Positions 11,571 through 22,670 of a stretch of 64,000 bases of DNA are shown piece by piece. The notes below the pieces were generated by a model. The model was given only the letters and a program-made list of their open reading frames with translations. It searched no databases and was not told the origin of the DNA. Position numbers and translations under genes: made by a program. Each line of letters opens with the position of its first letter. Within the stretch, counting starts at the first letter, position 1. The DNA lies in NCBI GenBank assembly GCA_034440615.1, contig JAOTOM010004388.1, positions 214,501-278,500 of the forward strand. Reading direction: 5' to 3'. The DNA comes from Ashinkailepas kermadecensis. Taxonomy: Eukaryota; Arthropoda; Thecostraca; Neolepadidae.

Positions 11571-12948
11571 TCTTTTGTCGTCCTCCTGTATTGTGAAATT
11601 GAGTAGTCGCGGTTTTTCCTATTCTTTCCCCTGAAAACAATGGGTTCTAAATGACTATTGTATCAGGGATCATATGTCATAAAGGAAACCAGATTTAAAG
11701 CTCCCAAAAACCAATATACGTACCTAACTGATCACATTTTCAAGCGAGAGCTGGACGGATTTCACTCCGTATTTCGCCGACACCATGTTTCCTGGAAACA
11801 GGCAAAGGCTTGATGGAGCGGTGATTGCGGCATGCTATCAAACTGTGAGTGCTGGCCGAACGGAAGTTTATGGGGCTGCGAGCTGCATAAGTCAGCAAAG
11901 GTCGACCACATTGCGACATGATAAATGAGTATTACCCCGCCAAAAGAAATCAGTCGGAAGTTTAGATGTCAAATTAAGTTGTAGGGGTAAGAGACTAATA
12001 GAAAGTTTGTGAGGATGAGAAAATTAGAGTGGTTGTTTCGGTCGTGTACCTGTGTAGTGTATAATATGTGCTGGCGTGCGCCACTACGATGGCTCCGTCG
12101 TTCCGGCAATGTACTGATTGTCAGCATTTCCACTGATATCAAACATTATTCTCAGATTCATTTTTTGATGATGACATTGATCTTCTTCTTTTTTTTTGCT
12201 GCTCGTGTAGTATGTAGTGCAATGTGTGTCCTCGATTTTCAGTCTTGGCTCGACGAAAAACGGCTGTCACTTTATCGTGACGTCACAGGATGGGTAGCAT
12301 CCGGCTGCTCGCGAGCGCTGTAATCCCCAAGGGCGAGGCGGTGTACGTGTGGTCGTTATTCTTTTAATGTCTTTCGTCACACCGAGTTTTCTGGGTGACG
12401 GCAGTCCGTGATTGCCTACAGCAAGACAAGTTGCCAGGCGTGTTCGTAAATGATACTTTCACCGACTGAACAATACAATGTCAAATGAGGGTTTCTCAAT
12501 TTCACAGACAGCAGCCACCCCAGATCAGATGCCACCAGTTGGAAGGACCCCTTCGTTGTCAGTATCCCTTGGAATTATAGGGCTCTGAAATTCTCCCCCC
12601 CTCGGGGGAGGGGGTCATGCAAGGACCTCTTTTTGGCCTCTTGGCTAGGGGCAAAACACTCATTTTATGCTCATTGTCTGCCATGCAACGCCACAGGGTT
12701 AATGCTAAAATGTAATTTTTGGGGAGGGGCACAACCCTCCACCTAATTCGCCGCCCCTGGGTCCATGACCCTCTGGGCCTCCAGGGCCACGAGTCCTCCA
12801 TCCCCCTGTAATTCCAGAGACCTGTACGTTGACAGGGCCTGCTCAGCTGTCACCGGGTCGCCAGGTCCCGTGTTGCCCCAGGACGCCTTGAGTTGGGTTG
12901 GCAGGGCCCCGTCAGGTTCCAGGGCCCCTGGGTATGCAGGAATCTCTG

Positions 12949-13107
12949 GTTGGTTATTGGTTTTACGACACGTCGACCGTTGAGTCATATAGCGTCGCCA
13001 ATCTCTCACGCCGATTGGTCGCGGGCAAAGAGTAGCGACAGGTGAGACTCGAACCCACAATCTTTCGATTGTGAGACGAGCATCTTACCCTTAGACCACT
13101 CGTCCCC
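12949..13107 (-). mobile_element. Full-length tRNA-derived SINE with 14-bp TSD
   Basis: On the minus strand it runs from a tRNA-like head (GACGAGTGGTCTAAGGGTAA, T-arm GGGTTCGAGTC) through a body with CCCGCGACCAATCGGCGTGA to a tail ending AAAACCAATAACCAACC. TGCAGGAATCTCTG flanks it at 12935-12948 and 13108-13121. It is about 96% identical to the copy at 26989, so insertion was fairly recent. The tRNA head would carry an internal pol III promoter (A and B boxes). Confidence 0.95.
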
Positions 13108-13529
13108 TGCAGGAATCTCTGATTTGTCAGTGCCCGCTGTGGTGCCACGCCCCCTTGAGTTGCCAGCCATTGGGTTTCCATGTGTGCATATCGATTCGTA
13201 TTTATAGCCGCTTTGAAACATTTCGACCTTTGTCTTCGCGAATCTGCTGGCTTTGAATATAGCATGCTGTTTGGCGGTCAATTGCATCAGCTACTGAAGC
13301 ACTTGCAGTTACTGAATTGCCAGTGGGAATGGCACTAATGGCAGATATACGGCTGCATAGCACGCCCAAGTACTGCTATAATTATTGCTGACACCCTTAA
13401 AAATGCTTCAATAATCCAAGAATGAACTCATAATGTATCCCAGGCTTGTCCGGAATGTGTAATAAAGTCTTGTGGGTTGCCGCAAACTACCAGCCTTCCC
13501 TCGGCAGACGTACACCTTGGGACACGGAG

Positions 13530-14050
13530 CTCATCGCCGGGCTGTCGGGGAGCACGAGGCCCTGGACACGAGACTAGCGCCGGGCTGTTCGGGGAGCACG
13601 AGGCTCTGGATACGAGACTAATGCCCGGCTGTTCGGGGAGCACGAGGCCCTGGACACGAGACTGGTGCCGGGCTGTCGGGGAGCACGAAACTAGTGGCGG
13701 ACTGTTCGGGGAGCACGAGGCCCTGAACACGAGACTAGTGCCCGGCTGTTCGGGGAGCACGAGACCTTGGGACGCGGAGGCAGGACCCTAATGTTCGGGG
13801 AGCGCGAGACCTTGGGACGCGGAGACCAGGACCGTGCTGTTCGGGAAGCACGAGAGCTTGGACACTAGACTAGTGCCGTGCTGTTCGGGCAGCACGGAAC
13901 TAGAGCCTGTGCTGTTCGGGAAGCACGAGACTGGTGTCCGTGCTGTTCGGGGAGCACGAGACCTGTGCCCGTGCTGTTCGGGGAGCACGAGACATTGGAC
14001 ACGGACCAGAGCTCGTGCTGTTCGGGAAGCACGAGACCTGTGCCCGTGCT
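13530..14050. repeat. Minisatellite whose unit contains a hairpin
   Basis: About eleven units of 40-57 bp centred on CGTGCTGTTCGGGGAGCACG, in which CGTGCT and AGCACG are reverse complements around an 8-base loop. In the first half of the array the left arm is changed to GGGCTG, so the hairpin is best formed between about 13830 and 14050. Confidence 0.9.
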
Positions 14051-14239
14051 GTCCGCAGAGGCGGCCGTCGCGGCGCGCTGCTCCGTGCAATAGCCGTGCG
14101 ACTGGCAGCAGCCACCCGTGACTGCGCACGGCCCGGACACGGGTCCGTTGTGGGGCGCGAGTCAGGCGGAGACCGTACATACGTTGGCTGGGCTGGCTCG
14201 CCGTGTGTGGGCTCGCCGTGACCAGTGCCCGCGGCCAGC

Positions 14240-14270
<31 letters not shown>
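14240..14270. repeat. (GT)n microsatellite
   Basis: Uninterrupted GT dinucleotides. Confidence 0.9.
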
Positions 14271-14271
<1 letters not shown>

Positions 14272-14394
14272 CGGCGATGTTATTGGATGATGGCTGGTCG
14301 CTGAGCTGGGTGTGGCGCTGGTGCGGCGGCCGTCAGCCGCTGGACTGGGCAGCCTCGGCCGGTCCCCGCCTCTGTCTTAGCCCGTCATACTCGA

Positions 14395-14935
14395 CCCACA
14401 CCCGCTTGTGTTTCTGTCATCACCCCAGTCCCAGCCCCACCCTTGTCCCACACCTCGCTCGTGTTTCTGTGGCCGCCCCAGCCCCACACCCTCGTCCCAC
14501 ACTCGCTGGTGTTCCTGTCACCACCCCCGTGCCAGCCCCACCCCTTATTTCATACTTCGCTGGTGTTTCTGTTACCACCCTCTCCTGCTCCCTCCTCACA
14601 CACCACGCTCGTATTTGTCGCCACCCTGTCCCGCCCCTTTCCACTCACACCACGCTCCTGTTTCTCTTGCCACCATCATCCCAATCGCACACCCCTCTCA
14701 CCTCTCACACCACGCTCGTTTCTGTGGCCGCTCCAGTCCTACACCCTCGTCCCACACTCGCTGGTGTTTCTGTCACCACCCTGTACCGCCCCCTTCCCTC
14801 TCACACCACGCTGGTGTTTATGTCGCCATGCACCGCCCCCTTCCCTCTCACACCACGCTGGTGTTTCTATCGCCACCCTGTACCGTCCCTGTACCATGTA
14901 CCCTCTCATACCACGCTCGTGTTTCTGCCATCGTC
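14395..14935. repeat. Degenerate ~50-bp minisatellite
   Basis: CACACCACGCTGGTGTTTCT and variants recur about eleven times, followed by GTCGCCACCC and a C-rich spacer of variable length. Confidence 0.88.
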
Positions 14936-14959
14936 CGCGTCCCAATATTTTCATTTCCA

Positions 14960-15082
14960 AACCGAAACGTTGTAGGTTCGGGTCCCACCTATTGCTGTTC
15001 TTCGCCCGCGACCAATCAGCGTGAGAGATTGCCGACGTTATTTGACCAACGCATTTGATATGTCGTTAAAAGCCAATAGCCG
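14960..15082 (+). mobile_element. SINE copy, 5' part of head missing
   Basis: Begins within the tRNA T-arm region (GTTGTAGGTTCGGGTCCCAC), shares the CGCGACCAATCAGCGTGAGA body, and ends AAAAGCCAATAGCC. The 3' stem reads CGACGT/ATGTCG, a covarying version of the stem in the other copies. Confidence 0.82.
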
Positions 15083-16029
15083 ACCATAACTGCATCTCGC
15101 TGGTGTCCGGGTCCCCGCTGTCAGAATCCGAACATCTTCGTTTCCGTCGCCGTCTTCGACTCGGCTCCATCTTTGTTTTTATCTTCATCTTCATCCTCTG
15201 AGGCTGACAAGATCTTACACGCTTAGCCGACCCACCAATGCCATCATTTTTGTCGTGCGCGCTTGCCAACACACAAAGCCCGCTCACATATGATACTCCA
15301 ATCTTTCTGGTGCCAGCATATATTTCCAAATCTATGATTCTTTTTAGGTTTCCCAGCGCAACTATCGGAGAAGAAGTGGACTCTCCTGGGTTCTGAATGC
15401 ATCTGCCGTACGTAAGGAATCAACACAGACTGGAACGCTGCCGCTGCAGGCGTTTTTTGTGTTGGAGAGTTAGACCACGCAAAAGCTTTTGTATGAATCG
15501 CTGGTTCATAGCGCTGGCGGAGCAAGAGTGCATTTGGAGTTATCCCAATGAAAACGTTGAGCCGCATCCTGGATGACGAAATACAAATGTCGAGAAAGGC
15601 ACCGACCACGACCGCCTCACTGTCAGAGATAGTCGCGCATTTTTTGAAAATGAAACATCACGATGTCACGAGGTGAAATGTTAACGTGACGAGACCAGTT
15701 ATTTGTGTTTAATTAGGCAGATATCCCGCTTTTAAGTGGTGTACAGGATTGGTAAGCTAATTGTTGCCACTAAAAAGGTATAATGGTTTTCTATATGAAC
15801 TTCCTCCGTCGCCTTATAGTTCCTAATCTGTATTTCGTGACTCCTTTCGAGTACAACCAAAAAGATCAGAATCGTAATCGGGGCCGTAGATAACTCAGTG
15901 CACCAGTTTTTTTTTAATCAAAATCGGACGGGGTGTGGTGGACAATTTGGAGTCTACCTTGGTGATTTGTCATGGCATCGCCCATATGTCAAAGTATAAA
16001 GTGAACCTTGGGGCTTAAATCTTGACTCT

Positions 16030-16063
16030 TAAATCTTTGGAATCCTGAGATTCCAAAGATTTA
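16030..16063. repeat. Perfect hairpin, 15-bp stem, 4-base loop
   Basis: TAAATCTTTGGAATC, loop CTGA, then its exact reverse complement. Confidence 0.95.
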
Positions 16064-16617
16064 GTATTAAAAGGTGGCAACTTTGTTGCAAAGAATCAAA
16101 AGTGTCGAGATTCCTCGCATCCAGGCGCGCGAAAACAAATAAGAAATTAAAAATTATAAAGTCATAGTCAGGATTGTTCTAAGGGGCAGGCCCCGGGTGT
16201 GCCATGGTTGAGCACTTCTTGATCGAGAGCCCAAAAATGTGCATATAAAACAGCATTTTTGTCACTTATGGGCGGGGGAACCCGAGGCCTCCTCGGCTGA
16301 GCCTCCGATTCCACATATTTATGTTCGCAAAGTGTTTTTTATTGAAAATTCGAAGTGGGCAGCTTTTTCAAAACAACCCAGTTTCAAAATGCCAACCATC
16401 GTATGTGTGTAGGATCCAAGACGCCAAACATCATGTTAACGGAAAATTACAAAGATGGATTATCAGAACCAAAATTTGTGAACGAGCCAAGTGCCAGGGC
16501 AGTAAGCTAGAACTTTTGAATAAAAATATTGAAGAAGCTGGTGCTCCAATGCAGATGCTCACCAACTTGGTAATTTTAAATTAGATTTAGTCATCACCCC
16601 TTCCAGTTGGCACTTGG

Positions 16618-16713
16618 TTGGTTATTGGTTTTACGACACGTCGACCGTTGCGTCATGTAGCGTCGCCAATCTCTCACGCCGATTGGTCGCGGGAGAAGAG
16701 TGGCGACAGGTGA
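16618..16713 (-). mobile_element. 5'-truncated SINE with 15-bp TSD
   Basis: Carries the body and tail of the tRNA SINE but stops at the junction just after the T-arm, so the head is missing. CCAGTTGGCACTTGG flanks it at 16603-16617 and 16714-16728. Truncation at the 5' end with intact duplications is typical of LINE-driven insertion. Confidence 0.93.
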
Positions 16714-17191
16714 CCAGTTGGCACTTGGCACTACACCATTAGGACGGGTCATACTCCGGTGCCAAAATGAATTTGAAGAAAATTTTAATATGAGGGGTGT
16801 CTAAATGATGTAGTTTTTCATAAGGAATCCAACTATGAGTTTGTTTTTTTCGGATAGGATAACTCTAACCTACATCAATCACGTAGTTAAAATCGGAAAT
16901 TATACCGTTTCGAGCCACTTTTTAAGATGTCAAAAGATATAACGGAAATCATGTATATTGACGAAGTCAAATCAAGTTTACATCTGTATTAACACGTGAA
17001 CTGCATGCATATCACTGGATACGATTACAAGGCACAATTCGTGACTTCCTGGACTCTGCCAGGTTGCACAAGTCCTGCTTTGACTCATTCTTGGACGTCA
17101 TCCTCCTGCTGATCTCCTGGGTCCTGATCCCTCCATACCACTCTTCCTGTGCGAATTACTTAACAGAAGCATCAGTGACCATATTAACAAC

Positions 17192-17800
17192 TCAATAAGT
17201 CGTGGGTGGCAAGGCCAGCTGAGCACCTCCATAGGGGTGTTGATGAAGTTCTTCATCTTTTGTTAGGGAGCAGATGATAGGTGGCTCTGACACAAAATCT
17301 GACCAGCTGATCAAGTCGACAATGCTGAAAGCGTCACGATTGATGTCAGGTGCCTTGACATCAATCGTGATGTCTGGTTCTGACATAGAGGTCACTCAGC
17401 TGAGTGTCTGGGTCCTCCTCTCCCCTGATGGCGACTCTCCACCCCTCAATCCTCTCATTTTGATCCTCAGAGCACAGCAGTGTTTGGATTATGGCTTCAC
17501 TGTGGGCATGCCAAGCAGATACTCTCACAGTCGGCATCATAAGGTCCAGCACCTCCTTGCCTTGGGACTTAAGGCAGTCCAGCTGAAACATGATGTGTCT
17601 AGGCCCTTCGACCCAGGAGTGCTTGACCTTCACACTGAACCATCATGGATAGTGTTGTCCAATGATGAATTGCACAATGAATTGCAGATTCTTCAAGTTA
17701 TTTCCTTTAAGTCCGTGCTTTGATGCCCAGAGCCTGAGAAGTCTGGTCGCTGTAATGAACCAACGGCTGTGGTTCACTGGTCCAATCTCCAACAGGGCCA
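17192..17800 (-). pseudogene. Decayed C-terminal part of an arthropod multi-copy protein
   Basis: Read on the minus strand from about 17800: PVNHSRWFITATRLLRLW, then a stop (TGA at 17643-17645), then WFSVKVKHSWVEGPRHIMF, DLMMPTVRVSAWHAHSEA, LLCSEDQNER and, after a frameshift near 17350-17395, FSIVDLISWSDFVSEPPI. I recall the same order of motifs (P-V-N-H-x-R-W, G-x-R-H, HxE, ER.., DLI-W...EPP) in uncharacterised, high-copy proteins of arthropods. No known enzymatic domain is visible. The family may be transposon-borne, but that is inference. Confidence 0.6.
17334..17370. repeat. Perfect hairpin at the relic's frameshift
   Basis: TCACGATTGATGTCA, 7-base loop GGTGCCT, then the exact reverse complement. 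It lies exactly where the reading frame of the 17192-17800 relic shifts. Confidence 0.95.
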
Positions 17801-17992
17801 ATCGTGCAGGACACACTCTATCCCTGACTGCACAGACAACCTGAGAGCCATAGTGTAGATCAGTTGAGAGATCTTGAACTTTTAGGCAGCTTGATCAGTG
17901 AAGGGCCAGCAGAGATACGGGGAAGTTTCGATTGGTATCCACGTATGTAGCTGAATCAAGAAGCTTTCCTATTGGCTTGGAAAATTTTAGCC

Positions 17993-18180
17993 GTCCCGGA
18001 AGCTCAGTTGGTTGGAGCGCTGGCCTGCTCTGGTCTCCCCTGTCCTGGCAACGCAGGGTTCGAGTCGCTTCGCGCGCTCGCATTTAGCCCCCGGCTGGGA
18101 GGTTCAGTTGGCAGCTGGCCCGATAAGGCCGGGGACGAGCAACCGGACGGCAGTGTCGGTGCATTGACTGCACGTTAAAA
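17993..18180 (+). mobile_element. Second SINE type with tRNA-like head
   Basis: AGCTCAGTTGGTTGGAGCGC resembles a D-arm (A box), and GGGTTCGAGTC at about 18056 a T-arm (B box), with extra bases between them. The 3' part (CGGTGCATTGACTGCACGTT) differs from the 12949-type SINE. No target duplication was found. Confidence 0.5.
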
Positions 18181-18692
18181 CTTTCGGTCAAAATTCTGCC
18201 GTTGAACTGGAATTCATGGATCGGGTGGTGGGGCCAGGGTTCACGCAACAAGCTCTGTTTAGCAAAAGGACCCTGAACTAACTTCTTGTTTGCCGACTCT
18301 GCTTTTCTGATCAATCTTGGTTGCTCGTTTGGCAGATTTAGCATAATGTCGCTACATATTTGGTGGAAAATACAGAGGTAGGTATTGGTACTTTGGGCCT
18401 GGCATGCTTGGCAAGCGTGTGACCGCACCATGGGACACATCGGCCGCAGCTGAAGCTAAAGTGAGTCTCTCTCGGTTCCATGAACCCTATCCCAGTTCAA
18501 ATGTTTGCTTTGTCATCGGTTGCTATGTGGTTGCGCCAGTTACTGGCCCATGGCTCCCTGATCGTTGTATCTGGGGACATGCTTACAACCCTGCAGAGAG
18601 TAAGTTTTGACATTATCTATCGGTCATCGTAAGCATTCAGACATGAGCTAAGACTCCTCATTCGACCATAATACGATGATGTGTTGCGTTAT

Positions 18693-18750
18693 GGGCGCAG
18701 AATGGTGAACGTAGTCGACGCTCCGTAAAACATCAATCCACCACCACCAC
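18693..18750 (+). mobile_element. Ultra-short SINE-tail element (diverged)
   Basis: GGGCGCAGAATGG ... GTCGACGCTCCG then AAAACATCAATCC and CCA repeats. It sits directly in front of the 51-bp array. Confidence 0.5.
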
Positions 18751-20143
18751 TGGCGTCTAGGCCGGGGCGAACGTGCCCTTCTGCGGCCCGCCCCTGGTGA
18801 CTGGTGTCTAGGCCGGGGCAGACGTGTCCCTCCGCGGCCCGCCCCTGGTGGCTGGTGTCTAGGCCGGGGCAGACGTGCCCTTCTGCGCCCCCCCTTGGTG
18901 ACTGGTGTCTCCGATTCCGCGGCCCGCCCCTGGTGGCTGGTGTCTAGGCCGGGGCAGACGTGTCCCTCCGCGGCCCGCCCCTGGTGGCTGGTGTCTAGGC
19001 CGGGGCAGACGTGTTCCTCCGCGGCCCGCCCCTGGTGGCTGGTGTCTAGGCCGGGGCAGACGTGTTCCTCCGCGGCCCGCCCCTGGTGGCTGGTGTCTAG
19101 GCCGGGGCAGACGTGTCCCTCCGCGGCCCGCCCCTGGTGGCTGGTGTCTAGGCCGGTGCAGACGTGTCCCTCCGCGGCCCACCCCTGGTGACTGGTGTCT
19201 AGGCCGGTGCAGACGTGTCCCTCCGCGGCCCGCCCCTGGTGGCTGGTGTCTAGGCCGGGGCAGACGTGTCCCTCCGCGGCCCGCCCCTGGTGGCTGGTGT
19301 CTAGGCCGGGGCAGACGTGTCCCTCCGCGGCCCGCCCCTGGTGGCTGGTGTCTAGGCCGGGGCAGACGTGTCCCTCCGCGGCCCGCCCCTGGTGGCTGGT
19401 GTCTAGGCCGGGGCAGACGTGCCCTTCTGCGGCCCGCCCCTGGTGACTGGTGTCTAGGCCGGGGCAGACGTGTCCCTCCGCGGCCCGCCCCTGGTGGCTG
19501 GTGTCTAGGCCGGGGCAGACGTGTCCCTCCGCGGCCCGCCCCTGGTGGCTGGTGTCTAGGCCGGGGCAGACGTGTTCCTCCGCGGCCCGCCCCTGGTGGC
19601 TGGTGTCTAGGCCGGGGCAGACGTGTTCCTCCGCGGCCCGCCCCTGGTGGCTGGTGTCTAGGCCGGGGCAGACGTGTTCCTCCGCGGCCCGCCCCCTGGT
19701 GACTGGCGTCTAGGCCGGGGCAGACGTGTTCCTCCGCGGCCCGCCCCTGGTGGCTGGTGTCTAGGCCGGGGCAGACGTGTCTCGGCCCCTGGTCGGGGCA
19801 GATTTGTCCGGGCCGCGGCCCGCCCCTGGTGGCTGGTGTCTAGGCCGGGGCAGACGTGTCCCTCCGCGGCCCGCCCCTGGTGGCTGGTGTCTAGGCCGGG
19901 GCAGACGTGTTCCTCCGCGGCCCGCCCCTGGTGGCTGGTGTCTAGGCCGGGGCAGACGTGTCCCTCCGCGGCCCGCCCCTGGTGACTGGTGTCTAGGCCG
20001 GGGCAGACGTGTCCCTCCGCGGCCCGCCCCTGGTGACTGGTGTCTAGGCCGGGGCAGACGTGTCCCTCCGCGGCCCGCCCCTGGTGGCTGGTGTCTAGGC
20101 CGGGGCAGACGTGTCCCTCCGCGGCCCGCCCCTGGTGGCTGGC
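18751..20143. repeat. Large minisatellite, ~27 x 51 bp
   Basis: Unit GCGGCCCGCCCCTGGTGGCT followed by GGTGTCTAGGCCGGGGCAGA and CGTGTCCCTCC. Very homogeneous, interrupted once near 19780-19820 by a rearranged unit. The unit is divisible by 3, so both strands show long open frames without codon constraint. Confidence 0.97.
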
Positions 20144-20773
20144 GGCCCGTCGCTGTTTATTAGCGTATCTGCCGGCCAAACCGATATCGCCAACGAAAAC
20201 TATCGTTTCGGCGTGTGAAAGTGTTCGATGAGGAATCTTCAATCAGCACACTCCACATTGGGAAGTGCCCCATGAGGAACGGCATCTCCAATCTATAAAC
20301 ATGAACCCTGGAAAGTTGGACAATTAGCACTGACCAAGGACCCATTTGATAATAGGATTGCCCCAGTTCCTCACCAACATTGTACAGTAGGTTTGCATAG
20401 TCTACGCCCGTCACACATATGTCCTATCCATGTATAATACACATTTACATAATACTCCGGGCCGCCATAGGTTCTCCATCTGCATCGTATCACGGTGTGT
20501 TCTTCCCTTCACGCTTTGAGAGGAAAATTAAGTCCGGAGAGGAAGAAGTCGATTAAACAGATGAATTTTGTTTAAATGAAGCAAAACGTGTGCTCAAGGA
20601 ATATGGAATAAATCCACCTTTGGGAATTATGGGGATATTATGTTCTTCAATCCGATTAATATCCATTGCACTGCCCTGGGTGTTCTTGGTAATTACTGCA
20701 GTGTCCATGCAAATCTGGATGCATGGTCCATGGAATGGATGCAGCTGTGATGATTTAAGTGTATGGTCCAGAG

Positions 20774-20905
20774 TCAAAACTGAAAGGGAAGAAATGAAGA
20801 GCAGTACGGATCAATAATATTCATCAGCATTTTTCGGATTTTATTTTCGTGCATGACATCGTTATTGGAACGATAATCGTTCGCTACATCCCAGATTAAA
20901 GCACA
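20774..20905 (+). repeat. 132-bp dispersed repeat, copy 1
   Basis: About 97% identical (four differences) to 22539-22670. Contains ATTGGAACGATAATCGTTCG. The two copies lie on either side of exon e3. Confidence 0.93.
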
Positions 20906-21229
20906 AACGCACAGCTCGCGGGCTCAGTAATCCACTCTCTTGAGGTTAATTTCGCTTTCGGCGACCACACTGCGTGATAGATGGGCAACTTTGGAATATA
21001 TTAGTTTCTGAATGCGTCCCAAAATAGCCCAGGTTTCCTTGTTGGTAAGGTTGCTCGTCCTGTCGAAAGTACGGCGGAGGACGCATTGGCCCTACACCGA
21101 GGACACCGGCTGGTTCTGTGGGGTTTGTGCCGTTCGTGTTCCAGCCAGTTCGGGTCTGGATTCCCCAAATAATCAGCGCACCCATCCCCGGTCATCGTCA
21201 CGGCCTGACCCGCTCTTACCACGGTCTGG

Positions 21230-21374
21230 GTGGTTGTGACTTTACGACGCACTCAGCAGCGGAGGCCATGTAGCGTCGCCTGTCTCTCACCCCGGCAGGA
21301 AGGGTGGGCGCCGCGGGGAATCGAACCCCGTACCTCTGGTTTGCCAGACGCTCAGCTTAACCACTGAGCTGCCC
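21230..21374 (-). mobile_element. SINE with different tRNA head
   Basis: On the minus strand the head reads GGCAGCTCAGTGGTTAAGCT with T-arm GGGGTTCGATTCCCC, followed by a short body and a 3' stem CGACGC/GCGTCG with AAAGTCACAACC. The head differs from the 12949 type but the 3' stem-loop is shared. No clear target duplication. Confidence 0.8.
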
Positions 21375-22157
21375 TCAAATGCACGTGGCTTGTCCGCGTG
21401 ATCCTCGGCTGTTGACGATGCCACGCCCGTCTGCCGGCCTTGTTTCCGCCAGTCCCTCGCAACCAAAACGGCATGGCTGGTGCGGTAAATCTCGTGCTGA
21501 CGACTGCTTGGTTTAGTGCAGCGGATCTTGATCTCTGTTCAGGCTGTACCTGTCTGGCTCGAAAGCATCCACCCACCCCGATAGAACTGCATGCAGCGCA
21601 AATCACACTTTGCTGCCCCCCCTTCAATGCTTTGCTTATTTTGTCTAGGTCTCCTAGTCCCTCCCTCTCCTGGAGAAATTATCGGTCGAGAAATCGTGAT
21701 CCCGCGTACGTCTGAAGGCTTAATGGTCGATCATAAAACTGTGGTCATGAACACAAGTGTCGTGTATGAATCCCAGGATTGTCTCCCTGTTCGTCCACTC
21801 GCATCGCCTCCCCGCTCCTATATTGGCTCTGTCCTGCTATGTATAAGCTGGTGTTTCAATATATCACGTGCAATATCAGTTTCGTTACTGGAATCATCGC
21901 GCACAAAATACCACCTCTTAGGCGACTATGTATGGTTGCTATCGGTTGCACATTTGCGCAAAATACCCGTGTTGTGACTAATGCTATCGACTCCTGGCAT
22001 TGCGAATGGTATCGCCCTCACCTCCGTTACACCCGACAACGAGACAGTTTCAGCACGGTGCACACCACCGGCTCTTTGCCTCACACTCTATTCCACGCTG
22101 ACGGCTTTGGCGCACCAATTCGAACTGTGCTGCCCGGTGGGTGAGGCACACCTGTGA

Positions 22158-22400
<243 letters not shown>

Positions 22401-22538
22401 TAGAGGTGACCTGGCGAGCATGATGACGATGATGATGATGATGCAGTAGTAGTAGTCCCCGCGGCAGACCTTATGACAAGAGGCCTGAGCTCTTCTCAGT
22501 TTCGCCTCGCTAGTTCTCAAGTAAAGGTTCGCCTTTCT

Positions 22539-22670
22539 TCAAAACTGAAAGGGAAGAAATGAAGAGCAGTACTGATCAATAATACTCATCAGCATTTTTC
22601 GGATTTTATTTTCGTGCATGATATCGTTATTGGAACGATAATCGTTCGCTACATCCCAGGTTAAAGCACA
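22539..22670 (+). repeat. 132-bp dispersed repeat, copy 2
   Basis: Same orientation as 20774-20905, with four substitutions between them. Confidence 0.93.

Noticed and set aside
18859..20242. Frames rich in RPAPGGWCLGRGRRVP repeats
   Set aside because: 51-bp minisatellite artefact, open on both strands.
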